Of a stretch of DNA of 13,134 nucleotides, positions 1 to 7,825 are shown piece by piece. Position numbers and translations under genes: made by a program. The DNA lies in contig JBDSTZ010000185.1 in assembly GCA_039927975.1 (NCBI GenBank), forward strand, positions 1 through 13,134, read 5' to 3'. Every line of letters begins with the position of its first letter. The first letter of the stretch is position 1. The notes below the pieces were generated by a model, which saw nothing but the letters and a program-made list of their open reading frames with translations, ran no database searches and was not told the origin of the DNA. The DNA comes from JBDSTZ01 sp039927975 (GTDB lineage: Bacteria; Pseudomonadota; Gammaproteobacteria; Burkholderiales; Burkholderiaceae_D).

Positions 1-563
1 CGGTGGCGCGCACGGTGATGCTGTGGCTGGTGTTGGCTTCGTAGTTCAGCAGCGTGCCGTCGGCGACGGTGAGCGCGCCGGCGGACGATACCGCGAGGCG
101 GCCGCCGGCACTGGCGGTCAGGGTGTAAGTGACCGGGCCGCTGATATCGGTCGCGGTGACGGTACCGACGGCGCTGCCGTTCGAGGAATTTTCAGCGATC
201 GTCAAGGCGCCGGTGGCGGCGGACGGACCGGCGTTGTCCAACATGTAGGTGTGGTTGTCGGTGCCGCTCGGGGTCGGGGCCGTCAAGGCATTGCCGGCGG
301 TGTCGGCGATGTCCTGTCCGCCGGCGAAGGCCAGCGTGACGTTGCCGTTGTAGCCGGCCAGGTCGCCGCCGGAAATGGTGACGTCGTAGGCATTGCCGCC
401 CGCCGAGGCAACGCCGGTCACGCCGCCGGTGGTGCCGCCGACGGTGAAGTCGGCAGCGCTGACGTTGGCCACCGCTTCGCTGAATGTGACGCGGAAGGTC
501 AGGCTGTCGGCGTTGGTCAGGATGCTTGATGGCGACTGGCGGTCGATCGAGACGACGGTCGGC
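1..563. repeat. Direct repeat copy 2 (in protein order) inside the adhesin gene, truncated by the window edge
   Basis: This segment aligns without gaps to 1423-1985 at a constant offset of 1422 bases (474 codons). I counted 39 mismatches in 563 positions, about 93% identity. It encodes an Ig-like domain followed by a cadherin-like domain. Similarity stops sharply at 563, just before the PTVVSIDRQSP start of the Ig domain, so the repeat boundary is also a domain boundary. The repeat probably continues past the left edge. Confidence 0.9.
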
Positions 564-3500
564 GCAATGAGGTCGCTGGCGGCGAGGCTCAGCGCGACCG
601 ATCCGGTGGCGGTCAACGGGCCGCCGCTGCCCTGGGCGATTGTGCTGCCGTCGCTAAAGGCGTAGTCCAGCTGGAAGTCGCCAATATCGACGCTGTTGGT
701 GTATTTGATCGATTGCAGGACCTGGCCGGCAATCGCTTCGGTGGCGTTGGCGTTGAAGGTGATTGCCAAGGTGCCGCCGCTGTTGGTCAGCGTGCCGACC
801 GTGGCGGCGCCGACGACGACATTCGATCCGGAGAACAGTGCACTGCTGAAGGTGTCGTTGGCGCTGGCGCCGCCGTTGCGGACCAGCGTCAGCGAGGCGC
901 CGTTGTAGCTGGCGGCGGCCAGTTCGATATCGCCGATGGTGGCGTCCGTATCGAGGAAAACCGCGGCGCTGCCGTGGGCGTAGTTGACCGTGCCTCCCAG
1001 GTTCGCGAAGGCGGGTGCGTCGTCAACCGCGGCGACGTTGACATTGACCGCGACGGCGGTCGGCGAGGCGAGCGCGCCGTCGTAAGCCTTGACGGTGAAG
1101 GCAGCCACGGAGGAACCATTGACGTTGGAGGCGGGTGTCCAGACCAGCGATTCGCCGGCCGAGACGAGCGTGCCGCCGGCGACGACGGCGGCGCCGTTCT
1201 TGGTCAGGGTGCCGCTGCTGACAGCCTCGATGCGGAACGAGAAGGTGGTGCCGGCGTCGACGTCGGTCTGGTTGCCGGCGGCGAGCAGGCTGGCGTAGCT
1301 GATGGTGTAAGGCGTGTCTTCGGTCGCGCCGGTCAGGTTTGTCACAGTGCTCAAAGCGGGCGCTTCGTTGACATTGGTGACGGCGACACTCATCACGGTG
1401 TCGGTGAAGTTGCCGAGCGAATCGGTGGCGCGCACGGTGATGCTGTGACTCGTGTTGGCTTCGTAGTTCAGCTGCGTGCCGTCGGCGACGGTGAGTGCGC
1501 CGGCGGACGATACCGCGAAGCGGCCGCCGGCATTGGCGTTCAGGGTGTAGGTGACCGGACCGCTGCTGTCGGTGGCGGCGACGGTGCCGACGGCGCTGCC
1601 GTTCGAGGAATTCTCGGCGATCGTCAAAGTGCCGGTGGCGGCGGACGGACCGGCATTGTCGAGCGTGTAGGTGTGGTTGTCGGTGCCGCTCGGGGTCACG
1701 GCGGTCAAGGTATTGCCGGCGATGTCGGCGATGTCCTGTCCGCCGGCGAAGGCCAGCGTGACATTGCCGTTGTAGCCGGCCAGGTCGCCGCCGGAGATGG
1801 TGACGTCGTAGGCGTTGCCGCCGGCCGAGGTGACGCCGGTCACGCCGCCGGTAGTGCCGCCGACGGTGAAGTCGGCGGCGCTGACGTTGGCCACCGCTTC
1901 GCTGAAGGTGACGCGGAAGGTCAGGCTGTCGGCGTTGGTCAGGATGTTTGCGGGCGACTGGCGGTCGATCGAGACGACGGTCGGCTTGGTCAGGTCGGCG
2001 CCCTGGTCGTTGTCGGCGGCGCCGACGGTCGGGGTGCCGGTGGTGTTACCGACCAGGAAAACGTTGGTGGAGCTGCCGTCGTCCTTGATGGTGCCGGTGC
2101 CGGTCGCGCCGCTGGCGTTGGCCACGCTGCCGGTGACGGCGCCGGTCGACAGGGTGAACGATTCCGGTCCTTCGTAGCTGGTGTCGTTGGTGATGGCGGT
2201 GCGCACCAGCACAGAGGTGGCGCCGGAGGCGATGGTCACCCCGCCGCTGGCCGAGACCCAGGACGATCCGTTGTAATACTCGAGTGCCGAACTGGACCCG
2301 GTGTCGGCGCCGACGGTGGCGGTGCCGCTGGCGAGCGTCGGAGTGAAGGACACCGCCGCTGGCGCGGGCTTGTCGAGACTGACGTTAAAGACCGCGTACG
2401 GTGACGCTTCGCTCACCGTGACGTTCGAGACCGACATGGTCGGGGTGCCGAAGTCGGTGGTGGTCACGGCATCAAGCGTGGTGACGGTGCCAAGGCCGAG
2501 CGAAGCCCAGGTGGCGCCGACCGCGATACTGCCGTCGGCGACACCGGCGATGTCGCCGTTGGCCGTTTGCGCGGTGGAGGTAAAAGCGTACATCACCATA
2601 CTGGTTGATTTGGTGACGGCGGCGGCCGGGGCGAAACTCTTGAGCGCGTTGAGGGTGAAGCCGAAGGTCAGCCAGCTGTCGCCGGTGCCGCTGGCGTCGA
2701 GGTCATTGCCGGCGCCAAGGATCTGGCTGGCGGCGACATACGATTCGGCGGTGGTCAGGTCGAGCTGGATGGCGGTGTTGTTGGTCGAGTTCTGCCAGCC
2801 GGTGTTGCTTGGGCCAGTGCCGGCCTTGGACGAATCGCGGGTGTGGAAGGCCATTGACGTAGTGCCGTTGGCGGCGACTTTCGCTTCGATGAAAATGTCG
2901 GCGACCTTGTCGCCGCTGATGTCGAGCGCGAGATAGAAGCTGGTGCCCGACAGGTTGACGTCGCCGTAGCGGGCGCGGAAGTAGAACACCGGATTGACGG
3001 CGTCGGCGGTCTGGGTCGCCTGCAGCATGGCGTGGGTGGCGTCGCCGACGACGTCCTGGCCGGCGTTGGCCTGCTGGTCGTTGGACGGGTCGAAATTGGC
3101 GCCAACCATGACGTCGTGCCAGGTGGTCGATGGCGCCGCCAGCACGGCCAGGGTGCCGTCGTAGGACGCGGTGTCGGCGAGGGCGATGCCGGCCTCGATG
3201 GCGCCGGTCTGGCGTTCGAGGACCCAGTTGGCGCCCAGCGCGGCGGCGCCGGTGGTGTCGGTCGAGGCGGCGACGTCGGCGCCGGTGCCGGCCGCCAGGG
3301 CTTCGATGAAGCGCTGACCGCCCTCGCCTTCGGCGACGTCGCAGCCGAAGATCAGGATGTCGCCGTTGGCGGTCAAGGCGCCGCCCAGTTGCGCGAGCTC
3401 GGCGCCGAAATTGGCGATGTTGTCGTTGGTGAGGGTGGTCGCGGCGAGCGACAGCTTGCCGCTGCCGCCGTGCGAGATGATCTGGATCGAATCGAGCGGC

Positions 3501-3859
3501 GCGTATCCCTGCAGGGCCGCGAGCATCTGCTCGAAGCCGTCGCGGTTCTGTTCGAGCAGCACGACTTCGACGCCGGGCGCGGCGGCGGCGGCCAGCTTCT
3601 CCCAGTCGGGCACCGCCTTGTCGATGAACAGCACGGTGCGCGCGGCGGCGGCCGCTTCGCCCACCGCGGCCGGCATCACCGCGTCGAGCAAGGAGGCGTC
3701 GGCGGCGTCGGCATGCGGCGCATCGGCCGGCGGCGGCGCTTCGTGCGCCACATGCTCGACGCTGACCGCGAGCGCGGCATCGAACATGATGCGCGCTTCG
3801 AGCGCCAATGAAGCCGGTTTGCTGCGATTGAGTTGACGACGCGGTGAGGTGCTGGACAT
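1..3859 (-). CDS. Giant DUF4347 / Calx-beta / Ig-like / cadherin-repeat surface adhesin, N-terminal 1286 codons (runs off left edge)
   Basis: The frame is open from the ATG at 3859 to the window edge without a stop. An AGGAG Shine-Dalgarno lies 7 bases before the ATG. The N-terminus is charged and has no Sec signal; residues 20-27 read LEARIMFD, like the LEPR-XLL motif of large secreted adhesins. Residues about 75-235 match DUF4347 (SHGGSG at 129-134, FGCDVAEGEGG at 171-181, then the NWVLE stretch). Residues about 240-470 are an all-beta-looking region I do not recognise. A Calx-beta-like domain follows (about 473-596), then an Ig-like domain (626-735, starting PTVVSIDRQSP), a cadherin-like repeat (740-830, ending VTNVNEAP), two more cadherin/tandem-95-like blocks (830-1090), and a second Ig-like plus cadherin copy (1100-1286). 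Family knowledge: such proteins are very long type I-secreted adhesins with a C-terminal secretion signal, which would lie outside the window. The TolC and adaptor genes just upstream support this. The exact ligand is unknown. Confidence 0.9.
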   Translation of the reverse strand, partial: MSSTSPRRQLNRSKPASLALEARIMFDAALAVSVEHVAHEAPPPADAPHADAADASLLDAVMPAAVGEAAAAARTVLFIDKAVPDWEKLAAAAAPGVEVVLLEQNRDGFEQMLAALQGYAPLDSIQIISHGGSGKLSLAATTLTNDNIANFGAELAQLGGALTANGDILIFGCDVAEGEGGQRFIEALAAGTGADVAASTDTTGAAALGANWVLERQTGAIEAGIALADTASYDGTLAVLAAPSTTWHDVMVGANFDPSNDQQANAGQDVVGDATHAMLQATQTADAVNPVFYFRARYGDVNLSGTSFYLALDISGDKVADIFIEAKVAANGTTSMAFHTRDSSKAGTGPSNTGWQNSTNNTAIQLDLTTAESYVAASQILGAGNDLDASGTGDSWLTFGFTLNALKSFAPAAAVTKSTSMVMYAFTSTAQTANGDIAGVADGSIAVGATWASLGLGTVTTLDAVTTTDFGTPTMSVSNVTVSEASPYAVFNVSLDKPAPAAVSFTPTLASGTATVGADTGSSSALEYYNGSSWVSASGGVTIASGATSVLVRTAITNDTSYEGPESFTLSTGAVTGSVANASGATGTGTIKDDGSSTNVFLVGNTTGTPTVGAADNDQGADLTKPTVVSIDRQSPANILTNADSLTFRVTFSEAVANVSAADFTVGGTTGGVTGVTSAGGNAYDVTISGGDLAGYNGNVTLAFAGGQDIADIAGNTLTAVTPSGTDNHTYTLDNAGPSAATGTLTIAENSSNGSAVGTVAATDSSGPVTYTLNANAGGRFAVSSAGALTVADGTQLNYEANTSHSITVRATDSLGNFTDTVMSVAVTNVNEAPALSTVTNLTGATEDTPYTISYASLLAAGNQTDVDAGTTFSFRIEAVSSGTLTKNGAAVVAGGTLVSAGESLVWTPASNVNGSSVAAFTVKAYDGALASPTAVAVNVNVAAVDDAPAFANLGGTVNYAHGSAAVFLDTDATIGDIELAAASYNGASLTLVRNGGASANDTFSSALFSGSNVVVGAATVGTLTNSGGTLAITFNANATEAIAGQVLQSIKYTNSVDIGDFQLDYAFSDGSTIAQGSGGPLTATGSVALSLAASDLIAPTVVSIDRQSPSSILTNADSLTFRVTFSEAVANVSAADFTVGGTTGGVTGVASAGGNAYDVTISGGDLAGYNGNVTLAFAGGQDIADTAGNALTAPTPSGTDNHTYMLDNAGPSAATGALTIAENSSNGSAVGTVTATDISGPVTYTLTASAGGRLAVSSAGALTVADGTLLNYEANTSHSITVRAT
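1423..1985. repeat. Direct repeat copy 1 (in protein order) inside the adhesin gene
   Basis: This is the partner of 1-563: no indels, about 93% identity, with many differences at third codon positions. It encodes adhesin residues about 626-813 (Ig-like plus cadherin-like). The preserved spacing and frame point to duplication of an Ig-cadherin cassette within one gene. Confidence 0.9.
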
Positions 3860-3866
3860 GGCGCTG

Positions 3867-3871
3867 CTCCT
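3867..3871 (-). promoter_or_regulatory. Ribosome binding site of the giant adhesin
   Basis: AGGAG on the minus strand, 7 bases before the ATG at 3859. It sits in the 21-base gap after the adaptor stop codon and fixes the adhesin start. It is the best Shine-Dalgarno in the tolC-adaptor-adhesin operon, whose two upstream genes have only weak ones. Confidence 0.75.
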
Positions 3872-3880
3872 GTGGGGATT

Positions 3881-4666
3881 TTATTGTGCGGGTGGTGCGA
3901 GCAGGATCTTGCCGCTCATGCCAGCCATTAGTTCGCGATAACTGCCATCGATCGCCGCGACCACTTTGATCGACTGGCTGACGGGGTCGACCCGCGCGCC
4001 GATGCGCTGGATTTTGGCCGGATAGGCCTTGCCGGTTTCATCGATCCTGACCTGGAAGGCGGTGCCGGCCTTGAGCCAGGCGAGCCAGTGCGAGGGGATG
4101 ATGAATTCGAGTTCAAGCACGCTGTCGTCAAGGATGTCGAGCAGCGGCTGGCCGGCCTGGACGAACTGCTGTTCGCGCACGCGCTGTTCGGCCACGCGGC
4201 CGGAGAACGGCGCGGCGATCTGGCATTTGCCCAGCGAGACATTCATGAGGGTGACCTCCGCACGCGCCTTGGCCGCTTCGGCCTCCGACACATCCAGTTC
4301 GACCTTGCCGATCGAGCGCAGTTCATCCAAACGGCGGTTGGCGTTGACGGTATGTTCGGCCGAGGTCAGGGCGGCTTTGGCCTTCTGGAGCTGGGCTTGC
4401 TGGAGCGAGCAATCGAGCTGGATCAGCAGCTGGCCGGCCTTGAAGCTGCCGCCTTCGATGACGCCGACGCGGCTGACGCGGGCGCCGACTTCGGCGGCCA
4501 GGGTGGTGTAGCGGCGCGGCGAAAGCTGGGCGCGGATGTCCTGTTTTTCGAGGGCTTGCTGGCCGGCGCGGGCAGGCGCGGGCGTCTTCGATGGCGCCGG
4601 GGCCTGGGCGGCGGCGGCGGCGGCGACGAACAGCGCCGCCAGCAGCAGTGAGTGAGTCGGGCGCAT
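3881..4666 (-). CDS. Periplasmic adaptor (membrane fusion) protein, HlyD/RND type, short form
   Basis: A 261-residue secreted adaptor. The N-terminus (MRPTHSLLLAALFVAAAAAAQA) is a Sec signal peptide, so the mature protein is periplasmic and not anchored by a cytoplasmic-side helix as in classical HlyD or LapC. Next come one lipoyl half (about 58-80, ending IEGGSFKAGQLLIQLD), a short helical hairpin (about 83-140) and the second lipoyl half (about 148-180, IAAPFSGRVAEQRVREQQFVQAGQPL). A beta-barrel domain (about 185-260) includes the ARVDPVSQSIKVVAAID strand typical of membrane fusion proteins. At 261 residues it is shorter than usual RND adaptors (about 350-400) and lacks most of the membrane-proximal domain. 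The start lies 3 bases after the TolC stop with only a weak GGGA upstream, which suggests translational coupling. It probably bridges the TolC protein to an inner-membrane exporter not in this window; the likely cargo is the adhesin encoded 21 bases downstream (inference). Confidence 0.88.
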   Translation of the reverse strand: MRPTHSLLLAALFVAAAAAAQAPAPSKTPAPARAGQQALEKQDIRAQLSPRRYTTLAAEVGARVSRVGVIEGGSFKAGQLLIQLDCSLQQAQLQKAKAALTSAEHTVNANRRLDELRSIGKVELDVSEAEAAKARAEVTLMNVSLGKCQIAAPFSGRVAEQRVREQQFVQAGQPLLDILDDSVLELEFIIPSHWLAWLKAGTAFQVRIDETGKAYPAKIQRIGARVDPVSQSIKVVAAIDGSYRELMAGMSGKILLAPPAQ

Positions 4667-4669
4667 CGC

Positions 4670-6193
4670 TTAGCGTCCCGCGGCCGGTTGCTTCAGGCTG
4701 GCGTCCCAGTTGCGCATCGACTGGCCGACCTGCTCGGTGAGGACGTCGAGCGGGACGTCGGCGGTGACGCCGAGGACCGGTTCGAGGCCTACGCTGGCTT
4801 GCATCTTGCTGGCCGCCCCCTGCAGCTGGGCGAGCGACTGGTAGCGCCGCAGCATGCTGAGGATCGCGGTGGTGCTGTTGGCGACCTGCTCCAATTTGCT
4901 CTGGGTCTCGGCCGATTCCTTGTTCTTGATATGGTCGGCGATGCGCATGTCGACCTGCCAGATGGCGTCGGCGCGCAGGTACTGCTTGTAGGCGATCTGG
5001 TACTGCAGGCGTGACAGGTGGACCTGGGTCAGCACGGCCATCTGGGTGGCCACGCGGCGCTGGTCGGCCAGCTTGACGCCGGCGTCGGCCAGGCGCTTCT
5101 GGGCCGGCGCGGTGAGCAGATTAAGGAGGTTATAGGACAGGTGCAGGCCGGTGTCGTTCCACTGGTTGTTGATCATGAAGCGATCGGTGTCGTAGCGGAC
5201 GTTGTAGTTGAACGAGAGGTTGGGGAACAGGCGCAGCATGGTGCGGCGGGTCTCTTCGACGGCGATGCGGGCGTTGTAGGCGTGCTCGCGCAGATCGGCG
5301 TTCTGGGTCACCGCCAGTTCCTCCATGCGCGCGACCGGCACGTCGAGCAGACTGGCGTCGACCTGCTCGCCGGGCTCGGCGACGCTGAAGTCCTGGCCGA
5401 GCGGGGCGTTGATCAGGAAGGCCAGTTCGACCTTGCCGGAGGCGAGTTCCTGCTCGATGCTCTCGAGCAGGCGCAGGTTTTCCAGCAATTGGCGCTGATA
5501 GCGCAGCGAGTCGAGCGGCGAGCGCAGGCGCTCTTCCTCGGCCTTGCGGGCGTCGGCCATCGCGCCCTCCGCCAGGACGATGGCGTTCTTGACGCTGTCG
5601 CGCAGTTTTTGCGCGCTGGCGGTACGCCAGAAGGCGGTGCGCACGTCCTGCACCAAGGTGTGCATGGCCTTGCGGCGGCGCTCGGCGGCGATCTGCACGC
5701 GGTCGGCCTGCTGCCTGGCGTTGCTGGCGGCGAGGCCATAGTCGAGGGCGTTCCAGCTCAGGCCCAGGTCGTAGGCCTGGTGGGTGCGCTCGGAGGAAAT
5801 GAAGGGATGGGCGAGCGAAGGCTGGCCGTTGACCGAATCGACGCTGCGGGTGATCAGGTCTTCATTGCGCGAGAGGTAGCCGGCATTGGCGACCAGGCGC
5901 GGCAGCTTGTCGAAGTTGGCGACGTCGAGCTGGTTCATGGCCAGCGCCTCTTCCATCACGCGGGTGCGGCGGTCCAGGTTGTATTTGATCGCGCGGGCGA
6001 TCGCCTGGTCCATGCTCAGCACGCCGGTGATCGGCGCCACGCCGGCTCGGGAGCTGGCGCGGTCGGCGCTGGTCAGGGCGGCCAGTTCGGCGACCGTCAA
6101 GGGCTGGACGGCGACGCTGCCGCAGGCGGAGAGCAGGAACATGGCGGCGGCGACGGCGGCGCCCATGCGCAACGATGGGGAGACTGATGGCAT
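4670..6193 (-). CDS. TolC-family outer-membrane channel lipoprotein
   Basis: A 507-residue outer-membrane factor. The leader MPSVSPSLRMGAAVAAAMFLLSACG carries a lipobox (LSAC) with the acylated Cys at residue 24; Gly at +2 is compatible with outer-membrane sorting. The rest shows the TolC pattern of two structural repeats of long alpha-helical hairpins and short beta segments. Examples are the helix containing AMNQLDVANFDKLPRL (about 84-99), the helix with RRKAMHTLVQDVRTAFWR (about 172-189), SPLDSLRYQRQLLENLRLL (about 224-242), and the second-repeat strand FPNLSFNYNVRYDTDRF. Length is normal for NodT/TolC-type factors. It forms a trimeric channel through the outer membrane and a periplasmic tunnel. 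It is first in an apparent operon with the adaptor (3-base gap) and the giant adhesin. No strong Shine-Dalgarno precedes the ATG at 6193; the in-frame ATG at 6166 would also keep the lipobox, so the start is moderately certain. Confidence 0.9.
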   Translation of the reverse strand: MPSVSPSLRMGAAVAAAMFLLSACGSVAVQPLTVAELAALTSADRASSRAGVAPITGVLSMDQAIARAIKYNLDRRTRVMEEALAMNQLDVANFDKLPRLVANAGYLSRNEDLITRSVDSVNGQPSLAHPFISSERTHQAYDLGLSWNALDYGLAASNARQQADRVQIAAERRRKAMHTLVQDVRTAFWRTASAQKLRDSVKNAIVLAEGAMADARKAEEERLRSPLDSLRYQRQLLENLRLLESIEQELASGKVELAFLINAPLGQDFSVAEPGEQVDASLLDVPVARMEELAVTQNADLREHAYNARIAVEETRRTMLRLFPNLSFNYNVRYDTDRFMINNQWNDTGLHLSYNLLNLLTAPAQKRLADAGVKLADQRRVATQMAVLTQVHLSRLQYQIAYKQYLRADAIWQVDMRIADHIKNKESAETQSKLEQVANSTTAILSMLRRYQSLAQLQGAASKMQASVGLEPVLGVTADVPLDVLTEQVGQSMRNWDASLKQPAAGR

Positions 6194-6550
6194 AGTGAGT
6201 TTTCAGGATCAGGGGAATCGGAAAGCCGGGCGGCGCGACAATAGCGGCACGAAGCTGTTCGGCGAAGCGGAAACGCGGGCGGAATTTGCGGAGGGCCAGT
6301 TGAGGCTGGCAAAACGATATCTCCGAAAAACAACAGGCGTTGGGCGTTACCGGTTCGTGAACGGGCCAACAGGCATGCTCGGGCGGTCGCAACCACTGCT
6401 GTTCACTCGGCGTTGTCTGGGCCAAGGAGGCGGGCTGTAAAGTGTGATCGATAGTATCTTGTCTTGGGGCAATTTACAATGCGCGGTATGTTAATTGTCA
6501 GAATGTTGCACAGCTAATGTTTCCAAAAGGAAATTAAAGGCAAACGGACG
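6194..6550. other. 357-base intergenic region upstream of the tolC-adaptor-adhesin operon
   Basis: No convincing gene on either strand; the open frames here are extensions or shadows. The AT-richer part (about 6440-6550) is the probable promoter region and holds a candidate promoter (6473-6501) and a small inverted repeat, TTTCC-AAAA-GGAAA, at 6520-6533. If that promoter is used, the tolC mRNA would have a 5' leader of about 270 bases, in which I recognise no riboswitch. Confidence 0.5.
6473..6501 (-). promoter_or_regulatory. Candidate sigma-70 promoter for the tolC operon
   Basis: Minus strand: -35 CTGACA (6501-6496, 5 of 6 to consensus), a 17-base spacer, and -10 TGTAAA (6478-6473, 4 of 6). 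A second arrangement of similar quality, TTGTAA-17-TACTAT, lies slightly downstream. The position in the AT-rich part of the gap before tolC fits, but the evidence is motif matching only. Confidence 0.3.
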
Positions 6551-6551
6551 T

Positions 6552-6583
6552 AAAAAAACCGCCCTGGCTTGCACCCGGGCGGT
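6552..6583 (-). terminator. Intrinsic terminator of OmpA protein A
   Basis: On the minus strand a perfect 7-bp stem ACCGCCC / GGGCGGT (6583-6577 and 6564-6558) closes a 12-base loop and is followed directly by a run of T (6558-6552). It sits about 35 bases after the stop codon at 6618. It separates ompA-A from the tolC operon, which must therefore have its own promoter. Confidence 0.9.
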
Positions 6584-6617
6584 TCGTGGCAGTGCTCAGC
6601 GCGTCAGATGGCGGCGC

Positions 6618-7775
6618 TTACTTGCTGCGGGTACCGACCACTTCGACCGTCACGCGGCGGTTTTGCGCGCGGCCGGCCTTGGTCTTGTTGTCGGCCACCG
6701 GTTGGGTTTCGCCCTTGCCTTCGGTGTAGACGCGCGACGCATCGACGCCTTTGGAGACGATGTAGGCTTTGACGGCCTGGGCGCGGCGCTCCGACAGCTT
6801 CTGGTTGTAGCGGGTGCTGCCGATCGCATCGGCGTGGCCCACGGTGACCATCACTTCGGTGTTCATGCCCTGCACTTTCGAGAGCAGGTCGTCAAGCGCC
6901 CGCTTGCCGGCCGGTTTGACGACTGCTTTGTCGAAGTCGAACAGGGTTTCGGCGGCGAACGAGACTTTTTCAGACACTGGCACCGGCGCAGGCGCTGGCG
7001 GCGGTGGCGGAGGTGGCGGCGGCGCGACGACGACCGGGGCTGCTACCGGCTCCGGTGGCGGCGGTGGCGGCGGGGTGTAGACCACCGGCGCGGCGACCGG
7101 GCGACCGAGCTTGTAGACCAGGCCGACCGAGAACAGGTCGACGTTGCTGCGGTAGCCGACGCCGTTGTAGATGCGATGGCGTTCCGCTTCGGCGCGCACG
7201 GCCAGCGCTTCGGACAGTTTGTATTCGAGGCCGACGCCGTACTTGGCGGTCCACTTGTGCTGTTCGCGCGAAGTCGGGTTGATCAGGGCGAAGGAGCGGT
7301 TGCCGTTGAAGCTGGCCTTGCCTTCACCGTAGACGCTGCCGACGCGGGCCAGAACGGCGAAGCGCTCCGACAGCGGCAGCGTGGCGATGGCGTCGAGGTT
7401 GACGCCGCGGTAGTTGAATTCACCGTTGAGCACGCCGCCACCGGTGGTGGTGGCGTTGAAGTTGGACTTGCCGAGGTCGAAGTAACCGGCTTCAACACCG
7501 AGGTATTGGTTGAATTGCTTGCCAACGTAGAGCTTGTAGCCGACGTCCTTGGTGTCCTTGTTAAAGGCGGTCAGGGTCGAACCGTTCAGGGTCATCAGGC
7601 GGCTGTGGCCGGACTGATCGATGTCGGAACGGGTCTGGCCGACATTGCCGCCGATGTACCAGGCGGTGTTGGCCCAGTCCGGATTGACGAAGTCGTCGGC
7701 AGCAAACGCTGCGTGGGCCGCCAACAGGGCGGCGGAAAGTACGGTCAGTTTGCCGAGCGTGTGTACTAGTTTCAT
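6618..7775 (-). CDS. OmpA-family outer-membrane protein A (8-strand-type barrel + Pro linker + peptidoglycan-binding domain)
   Basis: 385 residues. I place the start at the ATG at 7775 and not at the longer open frame to 7898, because MKLVHTLGKLTVLSAALLAAHAAFA is a clean Sec signal peptide (cleavage after residue 25). Residues about 26-228 form an OmpA-like barrel (FVNPDWANTAWYIGGNVGQTR..., final strand LFSVGLVYKLG). Residues about 231-268 are a linker with runs of seven and nine prolines. The OmpA C-terminal domain begins about FDFDKAVVKP (279) and keeps the peptidoglycan-binding pair, Asp316 and Arg331 (15 residues apart). The usual GHTD motif reads GHAD here. The protein should tie the outer membrane to the cell wall. 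It is a paralog of the proteins at 8139-9281 and 11319-12476. It looks monocistronic, with its own leader and terminator. The Shine-Dalgarno is weak (purine-rich AAGAAAGAAGAA). Confidence 0.93.
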   Translation of the reverse strand: MKLVHTLGKLTVLSAALLAAHAAFAADDFVNPDWANTAWYIGGNVGQTRSDIDQSGHSRLMTLNGSTLTAFNKDTKDVGYKLYVGKQFNQYLGVEAGYFDLGKSNFNATTTGGGVLNGEFNYRGVNLDAIATLPLSERFAVLARVGSVYGEGKASFNGNRSFALINPTSREQHKWTAKYGVGLEYKLSEALAVRAEAERHRIYNGVGYRSNVDLFSVGLVYKLGRPVAAPVVYTPPPPPPPEPVAAPVVVAPPPPPPPPPAPAPVPVSEKVSFAAETLFDFDKAVVKPAGKRALDDLLSKVQGMNTEVMVTVGHADAIGSTRYNQKLSERRAQAVKAYIVSKGVDASRVYTEGKGETQPVADNKTKAGRAQNRRVTVEVVGTRSK

Positions 7776-7825
7776 GGTGGTGTTCTTCTTTCTTGTCAAG
7801 ACTGCAGGGCTGGTTATTGTTCGCG

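Noticed and set aside
713..2404. Long plus-strand open frame of 563 codons opposite the adhesin gene
   Set aside because: Its codons are exact reverse complements of the adhesin register in GC-rich DNA. The product is Gly/Ala/Arg/Asp-rich with no domain, whereas the minus frame gives clear Ig, cadherin and DUF4347 sequence.
5018..6187. 389-codon plus-strand open frame opposite the TolC gene
   Set aside because: Antisense shadow: low-complexity G/A/V/Q-rich product with no recognisable family, while the minus strand encodes a complete TolC lipoprotein.
6990..7080. GGCGGT-type short tandem repeats (also 8508-8580 and 11695-11780) as regulatory repeats or CRISPR-like arrays
   Set aside because: They are the proline codons of the OmpA linkers; there are no regular spacers and no cas genes.
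6495..7769. Plus-strand open frames opposite the three ompA genes (also around 8358-9314 and 11241-12452)
   Set aside because: All three are mirror images of ompA coding frames and include translations of the polyproline tract (poly-Trp/Arg), a sign of shadow frames.
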